Shown here: one piece after another, positions 33,398 to 41,497 of the stretch
How the letters are laid out: the number at the start of each line of letters is the position of its first letter
Position numbering within the stretch: position 1 is the stretch's first letter
DNA from: Peterkaempfera sp044755465
GTDB taxonomy: Bacteria > Actinomycetota > Actinomycetes > Streptomycetales > Streptomycetaceae
Direction: 5' to 3'
Assembly: GCF_044755465.1 (NCBI RefSeq)
Contig: NZ_JBIVRB010000010.1
Span: 142,831-206,830 of the forward strand
DNA length: 64,000 nucleotides
Made by a program: the position numbers and the translations under genes
Notes under the pieces: model-generated
The model's input: only the letters and a program-made list of their open reading frames with translations
What the model was told of the DNA's origin: nothing
The model's database searches: none

Positions 33398-34735
33398 ATG
33401 ACGCTCGCCGAGCGCGCCCGCCGGGTCATCCCGGGAGGCGTCAACAGCGGCCAGCGCAGCATCCCCGGACTCACCGATCTGGTGATCGCCCGTACCCAGG
33501 GGGCGCGCTTCTGGGACTCCGAGGGCCGGGAGTTCACCGACTACCACGCCGCCTTCGGTCCACCACTGCTCGGCCACAACGACCCCGACGTGGCCGCCGC
33601 CGTCACCACGGCCGGCGCCACCCTGGGCCTGGCCGGCGTCGCCGTCACCGAGGGCGAGGTGGCGCTGGCCGAACAGCTGGTCGAGCTGCTGCCCTCGGTG
33701 GAGAAGGTCCTGCTCACCAGCACCGGCAGCGAGGCCACCTTCCACGCGCTGCGGGTCGCCCGGGTCGCCACCGGCCGCCGTCTGGTCGTCAAGTTCCAGG
33801 GCTGCTACCACGGCTGGCACGACTCCGTCAGCCTCAACGTCATCTCCAGCCCGGACCGGCTGGGCCGCCCGGACCCGACCTCCACCGGCATCCTCCCCGA
33901 GGTGCTGGCCGCCACCCTGGTACTGCGGTTCAACGACCCCGAGGCCGTCCGGCAGGCCTTCGCCGAGCACGGCCAGGACATCGCCGCCGTCATCGTGGAG
34001 CCCATCCCGCACAACGTGGGCGCGCTGCTGCCCACCGACGAGTTCCTGCGCACCCTGCGCGAGGAGTGCACCCGGGCCGGCAGCGTCCTGGTCTTCGACG
34101 AGGTCATCACCGGCTTCCGCCACGCGCTCGGCGGCTACCAGTCCCTCTGCGGCGTCACCCCCGACCTGACCACCATGGGCAAGGCCATCGCCAACGGCGC
34201 CCCGGTCGGCGCCCTCGGCGGCCGCGCCGACCTGATGGACCTGTTCAGCACCCGGCCCGGCGGCCCCGCCTTCTTCGCCGGCACCTACAACGGCCACCCC
34301 AACGTCGTCGCCGCCGCGCTCGCCACGCTGCGCAAGCTGCGCGAGGAACCGGTCCACGAACACACCTTCCGACTCGGTGAGCGGGCCCGCACCGAACTGG
34401 CCGCCATGTACGCCGGGCTCGGCGTGCCCGCCGTGGTCACCGGCTATGGCTCGGTCTTCGTCAGCTACTTCATGGCCGGACCAGCCCCGCGCTCGTATGA
34501 CGACCTGCTCGCCAACGACGCCGCCCGGTTCATCGGCTACCGCCGCAACCTGGTCGAGCACGGCATCTTCGAACTGCCGCTCAACCTCAAGCGCAGCCAT
34601 GTCTCCTACGCGCACACCGACGCCGACATCGACCGCCTGGTCGAGGCCAGCGAGGCGGCCATCCGCAAGACCCTCGCCGAGGGCGGCGCCGCCGACCTGG
34701 CCCACACCTCCACCATGGGCGGAGCGACCCACTGA
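33398..34735 (+). CDS. Class III aminotransferase (glutamate-1-semialdehyde aminomutase-like)
   Basis: A 445-residue PLP enzyme. The start RVIPGGVNSGQRSIPG resembles glutamate-1-semialdehyde 2,1-aminomutase; TSTGSEATFHALRVARVATGR binds the PLP phosphate, VLVFDEVITGFRHALGGYQ carries the PLP-nitrogen Asp, and Lys262 in TTMGKAIANG forms the internal aldimine. Its place as first gene of a sugar-acid operon, not beside heme genes, points to a transaminase or aminomutase acting on an amino- or keto-sugar derivative; this is inference. The ATG has AAGGAG upstream. The stop overlaps the next start (TGATG). Confidence 0.88.
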   Translation: MTLAERARRVIPGGVNSGQRSIPGLTDLVIARTQGARFWDSEGREFTDYHAAFGPPLLGHNDPDVAAAVTTAGATLGLAGVAVTEGEVALAEQLVELLPSVEKVLLTSTGSEATFHALRVARVATGRRLVVKFQGCYHGWHDSVSLNVISSPDRLGRPDPTSTGILPEVLAATLVLRFNDPEAVRQAFAEHGQDIAAVIVEPIPHNVGALLPTDEFLRTLREECTRAGSVLVFDEVITGFRHALGGYQSLCGVTPDLTTMGKAIANGAPVGALGGRADLMDLFSTRPGGPAFFAGTYNGHPNVVAAALATLRKLREEPVHEHTFRLGERARTELAAMYAGLGVPAVVTGYGSVFVSYFMAGPAPRSYDDLLANDAARFIGYRRNLVEHGIFELPLNLKRSHVSYAHTDADIDRLVEASEAAIRKTLAEGGAADLAHTSTMGGATH

Positions 34736-35922
34736 TGCTGACCGTCAACACCAGCCGCCCGGCCGGACCCGCCGGAAGGATCACCCGGGTCGAGACCCTG
34801 GTCCTGGGCACCGCCTGGCGGGACTTCGGCTACGTCCGCATCCACACCGACGAGGGCCTGAGCGGCGTCGGCGAGATCACCCACCCGTACCGGGTGCGGG
34901 AGACCTGCGAGCTGGCCGAGGCGATGGGCCGCCGCCACCTGATCGGCGCCGACCCGTTCGACGTCGAGGAGCTGTGGCTCCGGATGTACCAGGGCGACTT
35001 CCTGCGCGGCGGCGACATCGGCGGCATCGTCGTCTCCGGTGTCGACCAGGCGCTGTACGACCTGATGGGCAAGGCCCTGGACGTCCCCGCCTACCGGCTC
35101 ACCGGCGGCGCCACCCGGGACCGGGTCCGGGTCTACGCCAACGGCTGGTACACCGGCGAGCGCGACCCCGAGACCTTCGCCGCCAAGGCCCGGGAGACCG
35201 TCGCCAAGGGCTACACCGCGCTGAAGTTCGACCCCTTCGGCGCCGGGCTGCACCACCTGGAGAAGGCCGAGCTGCGCCGCTCGGTGGCGCTGGTGGCCGC
35301 CGTCCGCGAAGCCGTCGGCCCGGACATCGACCTCTTCGTGGAGGGCCACGCCCGGTTCGCGATGGGCACCGCCCGCCGCCTGGTCCACGAGCTGGCGCCC
35401 TTCGACCTCGGCTGGTTCGAGGAACCGCTGCCGTGGACGCACATCGAGCGCTACGCCGAGCTGCGGCAGATCGCGCCGTTCCCCATCTCCGGCGGCGAGC
35501 ACTTCCACAACCGCTACGAGTACAAGCAACTCTTCGCCGGCAACGCGGTCGACATCGTGCAGCCAGACCTCTCCATGGTCGGCGGCTTCACCGAGATCCG
35601 GAAGATCGCCGCTCAGGCGGACGCCCACGGCATGACCGTCGCCCCGCACAACTCCAACTCCCCGCTGTGCACCACCGCCTCGGTGCACGCCGTGCTCGGG
35701 ATCACCAACTTCCAGATCCTGGAGACCTTCGACGGCCTGCTGGAGCCCTACGTCTTCGAGGCCGTCAAGGGCGCCCTGCCGGTGGTCGACGGCCACATCG
35801 GCCTGCCGACCGGCCCCGGCCTGGGCATCGAGCTGGTGGACGAGGTCTTCGCGGCCAATCCGCCCAGCCACCGGTTCTGGAACATGTTCGCCCCCGGCTG
35901 GGAGAAGCGGAACCGCACATGA
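34735..35922 (+). CDS. Enolase-superfamily acid-sugar dehydratase (mandelate racemase/muconate lactonizing family)
   Basis: A 395-residue enzyme with the N-terminal capping domain (to about 125) and the barrel. Metal and acid-base positions seem to be Glu203 and His205 in LFVEGHARF, Glu229/230 in WFEEPLP, Glu255 in GGEHFHNR and His305 in APHNSNSP, with ALKFD at 162-166 in the KxK position. The E-x-H pattern is that of the galactonate/mannonate dehydratase group, not of racemases, so loss of water from an aldonic acid to give a 2-keto-3-deoxy acid is likely. It is translationally coupled to its neighbours on both sides. Confidence 0.87.
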   Translation: MLTVNTSRPAGPAGRITRVETLVLGTAWRDFGYVRIHTDEGLSGVGEITHPYRVRETCELAEAMGRRHLIGADPFDVEELWLRMYQGDFLRGGDIGGIVVSGVDQALYDLMGKALDVPAYRLTGGATRDRVRVYANGWYTGERDPETFAAKARETVAKGYTALKFDPFGAGLHHLEKAELRRSVALVAAVREAVGPDIDLFVEGHARFAMGTARRLVHELAPFDLGWFEEPLPWTHIERYAELRQIAPFPISGGEHFHNRYEYKQLFAGNAVDIVQPDLSMVGGFTEIRKIAAQADAHGMTVAPHNSNSPLCTTASVHAVLGITNFQILETFDGLLEPYVFEAVKGALPVVDGHIGLPTGPGLGIELVDEVFAANPPSHRFWNMFAPGWEKRNRT

Positions 35923-36761
35923 TCGTCGACGTCCACTCCCATCTCTTCCGGCACAGCCACGACTTCGACGCCACCTTCCGCAGCGAGTCGGCCCGCGCCC
36001 ACGCGGGCGAGGTCGACCTGACCGTCCGCTGGGAGGACTACGACTCCACCGCACCGGCCGGCACCCGCACCGTCGTGGTCGGCGGCAAGGCCCGGCGCAG
36101 CGGCCTCTGGGTGGACGACGCCGCAGTGGCCGGGTACGTCGCCCAGCACCCCGACCGGCTGATCGGCTACCTGTCGATCGACCCGACCCAGGACGGCTGG
36201 CAGGACGAGCTGCGCCACGGCCACCAGGAGCTGGGGCTGCGCGGCATCAAACTGATGCCGATGTACGCAGGCTTCAACCCGGCCGACCCGGCCTTCGAGC
36301 CGCTGTACGCCTACGCCGAGCAGCACGGCCTGCCGCTGCTGGTGCACACCGGGACGACCTTTGTCTCACAGGCACCGCTGGAGTACGCGATGCCCCGGCA
36401 CCTGGACTGGGTCGCCATGCGCCACCCCGGACTGCGGATGGTGCTGGCCCACCTCAGCCACCCCTTCGAGGGCGAGTGCATCGCGGTGATCCGCAAGCAC
36501 CGCCATGTCTACGCCGACATCAGCGCACTGCACTACCGGCCCTTCCAACTCTGGCACAGCCTGCGACTGGTCCAGGACTACGGCGTCTGGGACAAGCTGC
36601 TGTTCGGCAGCGACTTCCCGTTCACCACCGTGGACGACTCCATCGCCGGGCTGCGCCGGATCGCCGCCATCCCCGGCATCCCCGGCCTGGACCCGCTGGA
36701 CCGGGACGCCGTGGAAGCGCTGATCCACCGCCCCTCGCTGGACCTGCTCGGCCTGTCCTGA
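35919..36761 (+). CDS. Amidohydrolase family protein (amidohydrolase-2), possible sugar lactonase
   Basis: A 280-residue metal-dependent hydrolase. The HxH motif is DVHSHLF (His6, His8), followed by LLVHTGTTF and VLAHLSHPFEGE with the later His ligands and LLFGSDFPF with the catalytic Asp. The amidohydrolase-2 family includes L-fuconolactonase and L-rhamnonolactonase, and also ACMSD-like decarboxylases. Next to an acid-sugar dehydratase, the lactonase role is favoured. The ATG overlaps the dehydratase stop (ATGA). Confidence 0.83.
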   Translation: MIVDVHSHLFRHSHDFDATFRSESARAHAGEVDLTVRWEDYDSTAPAGTRTVVVGGKARRSGLWVDDAAVAGYVAQHPDRLIGYLSIDPTQDGWQDELRHGHQELGLRGIKLMPMYAGFNPADPAFEPLYAYAEQHGLPLLVHTGTTFVSQAPLEYAMPRHLDWVAMRHPGLRMVLAHLSHPFEGECIAVIRKHRHVYADISALHYRPFQLWHSLRLVQDYGVWDKLLFGSDFPFTTVDDSIAGLRRIAAIPGIPGLDPLDRDAVEALIHRPSLDLLGLS

Positions 36762-36786
36762 CGCCGCACCCCCGGGAGACCCGCAC

Positions 36787-37608
36787 GTGAACCCGTTCAA
36801 CCTGACCGGCCGCACCGCCCTGGTGACCGGCGCCGCCCGCGGCCTCGGCCGGGCCTTCGCCACCGCCCTCGCCGGGGCCGGCGCCGACCTAGTGCTGGTC
36901 GACCTGCCCGACGCGGACGGCCTGGCGCAGACCGCCGCCGAGGTCGCGGAGCTGGGCCGGACCGCGCGGGTGTACGGCCAGGACCTGGCCAGGACCGAGG
37001 AACTGCACGCCCTCGCCGACCGGATACGGGCCGAGGCCGGGCCACTGCACATCCTGGTCAACAACGCCGGCACGGCCGCCCTGGAGCGGTTCAACGAGAT
37101 CACCCCGGCCAGCTGGCAGCGCGTCATGCGGGTCAACCTGGACGCGGTGTTCTTCCTCACCCAGCGGGTCGCCGAGCACATGGTGGCCGATGGGGTGGCC
37201 GGCCGCATCGTCAACATCACCTCCAAGAACGCCCTGGTAGCCGAGGCCGGGCTGGCCCACTACAACGCCTCCAAGGCCGCCGTGGACCTGCTCACCCAGA
37301 GCCTCGCCGTCGAGCTGGCCCCACACGGCATCACCGTCAACAGCCTGGCCCCCGGCATGGTCGCCACCCCGATCGACGGGGAGTTCCCCTTCGACCGGGA
37401 GGCGTTCGAGGCGGCGTACCGCGCGCGCATCCCGCTCGGCCGATACGCCGAGCCGCAGGAGTGCACCGGCGCCCTGCTGCTGCTCGCCTCCGACGCCGGC
37501 AGCTATCTGACCGGCAGCCGGATCGTGGTGGACGGCGGCGTGCTCGCCGACCAGATGCCGCGCACCCGCTTCATGCCGCCGTACCGCACCACCCTCCCCC
37601 ACCACTGA
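36787..37608 (+). CDS. Short-chain dehydrogenase/reductase (SDR)
   Basis: A 273-residue classical SDR. The cofactor motif is TGAARGLGRAF, Asp at the end of the second strand (LVLVDLPD) favours NAD over NADP, NNAG is present, and the catalytic residues fall in ITSKNALVAEAGLAHYNASKAA: here the usual Ser is found as S in ITSKN, with Tyr and Lys in YNASK. The C-terminus is GSRIVVDGG. In the fucose/rhamnose-type routes an SDR oxidises the 2-keto-3-deoxy acid to the 2,4-diketo acid; this is the inferred role. GTG start with GGGAGA upstream. Confidence 0.88.
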   Translation: MNPFNLTGRTALVTGAARGLGRAFATALAGAGADLVLVDLPDADGLAQTAAEVAELGRTARVYGQDLARTEELHALADRIRAEAGPLHILVNNAGTAALERFNEITPASWQRVMRVNLDAVFFLTQRVAEHMVADGVAGRIVNITSKNALVAEAGLAHYNASKAAVDLLTQSLAVELAPHGITVNSLAPGMVATPIDGEFPFDREAFEAAYRARIPLGRYAEPQECTGALLLLASDAGSYLTGSRIVVDGGVLADQMPRTRFMPPYRTTLPHH

Positions 37609-37659
37609 GGGCCCCGCCGCGAGCGGGCGCCCCGACCGAGAAGGCCGGGTCCATCCGCG

Positions 37660-39900
37660 ATGAGATCCACCGGCAACACCTTCACTCCTGCCCCCGCCAC
37701 TCCCGAGACCTCACGCCGCCGACTGCTGCATGCCGGCGGCCTGGGCGCCGCGCTGGTCGCCGCGACCACCCTCGGCGCCCCGACCGCAGCCCACGCCACC
37801 ACCCGGCAGCCCGGCCCGGGGCACCCCGACCCCGCCCCGCACGATGGCGCCGTACGCTCGCTCGACACCGTCACCGACCTGCTGCGCCTGCCCGCCGCCA
37901 AGCTCACCGACGGCGAGGTCGCCCTGGTGGCCGGCTACCGCACCCCCGGCGACGGCGGCGGGTCGGTGCTGCGCTATGACGCCCGATCCACCGCCGCGCC
38001 CAACGGCGGCACCGTGCTGCGCCCCGCCGACCGACCCGCCCGGGGCCGCTGGCGCCAACTGCACGACGGCACCCTGGACTTCCGCCGCTTCGGCCTCTTC
38101 GACGCCACCACACCCGCCGACGACGCCCTGGACGCGATGGTCAACGACCCGGCCGTGCACCGGATCGAGGCCCACAGCGACCTGCTGTTCCGCCGCCGCC
38201 ACACCTTCGGCCGCTCTCGGCTGGAGATCGACTTCGGCGGCCACACCGTGCACACCGGCGGCATCGCCCGCAACAGCCACGACAATCCGTTCGGCGCCGT
38301 GCTGTACTTCCGCGGCGAACCGACCAGCGACACCGTCCGCCACACCCTCCCCGAGAAGGTCATCGAACTCACCGACGCCTTCCCGGTGCCGAACTCCGCC
38401 GCCTTCAAGGTCGGCCAGTGGTGGGCGGTGCAGAGCGACTCCGTCGCGGGCGGCGGCAGCGACGAGCGCGAGCTGCAGAAGCTGGTCGAGGTCACCGAGA
38501 TCATCGACCGCACCCACATCCGGGTGGACTACCTCAACGGCTGGGAGCTGGCCGCCGGACGCACCCTCAGCTGGACCAGGGTCCGACCGGTCGAGCGCGT
38601 CCACGTCCGCAACCTGGTCTTCCTCGGGGCCGGCCAGGACACCGGCGCGGTGGACGACGAGTACACCGGCTCCCACCCGGTCGCCTATGAGTACGCGGTG
38701 GACTGCGATGTCTCCGGTATCCACGCCACCGGCACCTTCTGGCCGGTGATCATGCGCCGCTGGTGTACCCGCTACCGCACCGAGCAGTGCTCGCTGAAGA
38801 ACCCGCCGACCGTCTTCTACGGCGGCGCGGGCTATCTCACCCAGCAGATCTACTGCCTGTACGGCCATGTCGCCGACTGCACCACCAGCAATGTCCGCCA
38901 CCTCAACGACCTCACCGCCTGCGCCTACTGCCGGGTCGTCAACTGCCACGGCGACGGCGACGACGAGGGCGGCAACCCCTTCACCACTCACGGCCAGTAC
39001 GAGCACGACCTGCTCTTCGAGGGCAATTCCGGCCTGATGGACATCGCCAACTCCGGCGCCCAGTGGGGCATCTCGGCCAAGCGGATCACCGTCCGCGACC
39101 ATGTCTGCTCCTGGTTCACCGCTAACACCAAGATCACCGATCTGACGCTGGAGAACGTCCGCGTCATCGCCCGGCCCACCTTTGACACCGAGGGCACCCT
39201 CACCGTCAACGCCGACGGCGCCCAGCTGCGCGGCTGCGCCGCATCCTTCTTCGCCATAGCCCAGCGCTCCGCCCGCTCCACCCGGCCCACCACCGTCACC
39301 GACTGCGTCTTCGACCTGCCCAAGGACGGCGTCCTGGTGCAGACCCCGGTCACCGCGCCGGTGCACTTCGTCCGCTGCACCTTCACCGGACTGGACGGCA
39401 CCGTGCTGCGCGGTTCCGGACCGGTGCACTTCACCGACTGCACCCTCACCGGCAGCCCGCAGGCGGCACCGATATCGGTCGGCGCCTCCGAGATCCGGAT
39501 CGACGGCGGCACCCTCGCCGACACCGGACTCGCCCTCAGCGCCGTCCGCGACCAGCGGATCAGCATCGGCGGCGGCGCCCGACTCACCGGCGGCAACGCC
39601 GACCGGGCACTGCTCTCCCGAGCCGAGGGCGCCGCCGGCACCACGGTCACCTGGGACCTGGCCGACCTGCGCAGCACCGCCGCCGACCCGGACACCGCGC
39701 ATCTGCGGATCGACACCGGCACCAACCGGTACGCGGCGGTGGGCGCCCACTTCACCGGCGGGCGGCTGGCGCTGGCCCCGGGCGGCTTCGGCGGCCGCTC
39801 CGCCCTGCTGCACACCGCCTGCACCGAGGACGGCGTCTCCCGCGCCGGACTGCCCGCCGAGGGCGACCGCATCCGCACCGGCGGCAACCTGCTGCTCTGA
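37660..39900 (+). CDS. Tat-secreted right-handed beta-helix protein 2
   Basis: A 746-residue exported protein homologous along its whole length to the one at 29845-32085, with equal length. The twin-arginine signal is SRRRLLHAGGLGAALVAATTLGAP. Shared blocks include AGYRTPGDGGG, DFGGH, FGAVLYFRGE, DVSGI.ATGTFWPV and the closing GGNLLL/GNLLL end. The repetitive Asn/Asp/Gly turns indicate a beta-helix. It ends the plus operon. Probably a polysaccharide-active or -binding exoprotein; catalytic residues cannot be assigned. Start ATG at 37660; the GAGAAGG about 14 bases upstream is a weak ribosome binding site. Confidence 0.8.
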   Translation: MRSTGNTFTPAPATPETSRRRLLHAGGLGAALVAATTLGAPTAAHATTRQPGPGHPDPAPHDGAVRSLDTVTDLLRLPAAKLTDGEVALVAGYRTPGDGGGSVLRYDARSTAAPNGGTVLRPADRPARGRWRQLHDGTLDFRRFGLFDATTPADDALDAMVNDPAVHRIEAHSDLLFRRRHTFGRSRLEIDFGGHTVHTGGIARNSHDNPFGAVLYFRGEPTSDTVRHTLPEKVIELTDAFPVPNSAAFKVGQWWAVQSDSVAGGGSDERELQKLVEVTEIIDRTHIRVDYLNGWELAAGRTLSWTRVRPVERVHVRNLVFLGAGQDTGAVDDEYTGSHPVAYEYAVDCDVSGIHATGTFWPVIMRRWCTRYRTEQCSLKNPPTVFYGGAGYLTQQIYCLYGHVADCTTSNVRHLNDLTACAYCRVVNCHGDGDDEGGNPFTTHGQYEHDLLFEGNSGLMDIANSGAQWGISAKRITVRDHVCSWFTANTKITDLTLENVRVIARPTFDTEGTLTVNADGAQLRGCAASFFAIAQRSARSTRPTTVTDCVFDLPKDGVLVQTPVTAPVHFVRCTFTGLDGTVLRGSGPVHFTDCTLTGSPQAAPISVGASEIRIDGGTLADTGLALSAVRDQRISIGGGARLTGGNADRALLSRAEGAAGTTVTWDLADLRSTAADPDTAHLRIDTGTNRYAAVGAHFTGGRLALAPGGFGGRSALLHTACTEDGVSRAGLPAEGDRIRTGGNLLL

Positions 39901-39917
39901 CCCGCCACCCCTCGACC

Positions 39918-39961
39918 GCCCCGGGCCGGGGCCGCCCACCCCCGTCGCCCCGGCCCGGGGC
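39918..39961 (+). terminator. Terminator of the second beta-helix gene
   Basis: A perfect 15-base stem (39918-39932 with 39947-39961) and 14-base loop, 18 bases behind the stop codon. It is similar in style to the hairpin behind the first beta-helix gene. Confidence 0.7.
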
Positions 39962-40014
39962 ACCCACCCGTACCTCCCAGTAGCACCCCGTACCTCCCCG
40001 AAAGGCCGCCGCGC

Positions 40015-40998
40015 ATGGAGTACCGCACCGCCGTCCCGGCGGACGAACCGGCCCTGCAAGCCCTGTGGGCCGCCGCCTTCGACGCCCCCCAGGTCCCCGA
40101 GCTGTGGGGCCGCGACGCCGGGCGGCACCGGCGGACCTTCGTCGCCGCCGAGGACGGCCGGGTGGTCTCGGTCGTCCACTACCTGCCCAGGCCGATCCGC
40201 TCGGCGGCGGGCACCGTCGACCGGGTCGGCTGCGTGGGCAGCGTCGCCACGCTGCCCGAGGCCCGGGGCCGGGGGCACGTCCGGCACCTGCTGGCGGCCG
40301 CGGTGCGCACCATGGCCGAGGACGGCTGCGGCTGGTCGCTGCTGTTCACCGGCACCCCGCGGGTCTACGAGACCTCCGGCTGGTCGGTCTTCCCGCTCCC
40401 GGCCTGGACCGGCCCACTGGCCGTTCCCGCCCAAGCCGTTCCCGCTCAGGCCGGCCCCACGCAGGCCGACTCTCCACCGGCCGCCCTCGGTGTCCGCCCG
40501 GCCCGGCCCGGCGACCTGCCCGCGCTGCGGGCCCTGCGGGCCGCATACGACCGGGACCGGCCGCTGACCACCGTCCGCAGCGAGGAGGACTGGCGGTACC
40601 GGATACCCGCCTGGTACGCCGCACCGGCCGAGACCCTGGTCGCGACGGGCCCGGCCGAGGAGCCGGCCGGCTTCGCCGTCAGCCGCCCCGGCGCCGATGC
40701 GCAGGAGGTCGAGGTGGTCGAGATCGCCCTCGCAGCGGACGCACCGGACCGGACCGCCACCCTCCGGGCCCTGCTCGGTGCCGTCGCCGCCCGCAGTGCC
40801 GCCCGGGGGCGGACCAGGGCGGTGGCCAGACTCCCGCACACCCCCGAGGTCGTCGCGGCCCTGCCCGCGCTGCTGGCCGACCCCCACCCGCTCACCGTCC
40901 GCACCGGCATGGCCCGCCCGATCCACACCACCCCCGCCGCCCTGCGCGCCACCCTCACCGCCCCCGGGGCCGCCCACTGGTACGGCGACTCGTTCTGA
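40015..40998 (+). CDS. GNAT family N-acetyltransferase (Eis-like layout)
   Basis: A 327-residue protein. The N-terminal GNAT domain (residues about 1-135) shows VGSVATLPEARGRGHVRHLLAAAV, with the acetyl-CoA pyrophosphate-binding RGRGH motif, and GWSLLFTGTPRVYETSGW. A linker rich in PAQA repeats follows, then a second GNAT-like region from about 155 (LGVRPARPGDLPALRALRAAY). The protein is shorter than Eis but has the same GNAT start. Substrate unknown; it is close behind the sugar operon but beyond its terminator. Confidence 0.82.
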   Translation: MEYRTAVPADEPALQALWAAAFDAPQVPELWGRDAGRHRRTFVAAEDGRVVSVVHYLPRPIRSAAGTVDRVGCVGSVATLPEARGRGHVRHLLAAAVRTMAEDGCGWSLLFTGTPRVYETSGWSVFPLPAWTGPLAVPAQAVPAQAGPTQADSPPAALGVRPARPGDLPALRALRAAYDRDRPLTTVRSEEDWRYRIPAWYAAPAETLVATGPAEEPAGFAVSRPGADAQEVEVVEIALAADAPDRTATLRALLGAVAARSAARGRTRAVARLPHTPEVVAALPALLADPHPLTVRTGMARPIHTTPAALRATLTAPGAAHWYGDSF

Positions 40999-41370
40999 CC
41001 CGCCCGACCCGACCCGACCCGCCCGACCCGCCCGACCTGACCCGCCCGACCTGACCGGTATGGGCACCCGACCTGAGCTGACCGGCCTGACCGGCCCGAT
41101 CTGACCGGCCTGAGCTGACCGGCCTGACCCGCCTGAGCTGACCGGCCTGAGCTGACCGGCCTGACCGGTATGGGCCGCCCGACCTGACCCGCCCGCCTGA
41201 CCGACCTGACCGACCTGACCGGCCTGACCCGCCTGACCGGCCCGGCCTGACCGACCTGCCCGGCCTGACCTGACCCGCCCGACCTGACCGGCATGGCCGC
41301 CTGACCTGACCTGACCGACCGGACCGACCTGACCGGCCCGATCTGACCCGCCCGGCCGCCTACCGGCCCG
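40999..41370. repeat. Low-complexity CCTGA/GACC repeat tract
   Basis: About 370 bases made almost wholly of CCTGACC, GACCGG and GACCCG-type units in irregular order, with stops in many frames. Two copies of a longer module around TGACCGGTATGGGC occur near 41050 and 41160. No gene is possible. The following 41371-41480 has no clear feature apart from the promoter of the histidine kinase. Confidence 0.85.
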
Positions 41371-41485
41371 CCCCGCCGACGGGCCTCCCCGATCGGCCGA
41401 CCCCTCCCACCTGGGCCGCAGTACCTAGGACCCCGGTCCCGGGTCGGCCGCCCGGGAGGCCGATGCCGGGCAGCCGGCCCGGCGG

Positions 41486-41491
41486 TACGGT
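41486..41491 (+). promoter_or_regulatory. -10 box for a leaderless histidine kinase transcript
   Basis: TACGGT ends seven bases before the ATG at 41498, and there is no ribosome binding site. Confidence 0.45.
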
Positions 41492-41497
41492 GACGGC

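Noticed and set aside
33398..34735. Heme-biosynthetic hemL
   Set aside because: The enzyme resembles glutamate-1-semialdehyde aminomutase, but it is the first gene of a sugar-acid operon under an IclR regulator, so assignment to heme synthesis is not supported.
21014..40998. Secondary-metabolite biosynthetic cluster
   Set aside because: No PKS, NRPS, terpene or RiPP core genes are present; the enzymes and importer fit catabolism.
37711..41067. Antisense ORF of 1118 codons opposite the second beta-helix and GNAT genes
   Set aside because: Shadow of the coding strand; the low-complexity tract at its start only extends the open frame.
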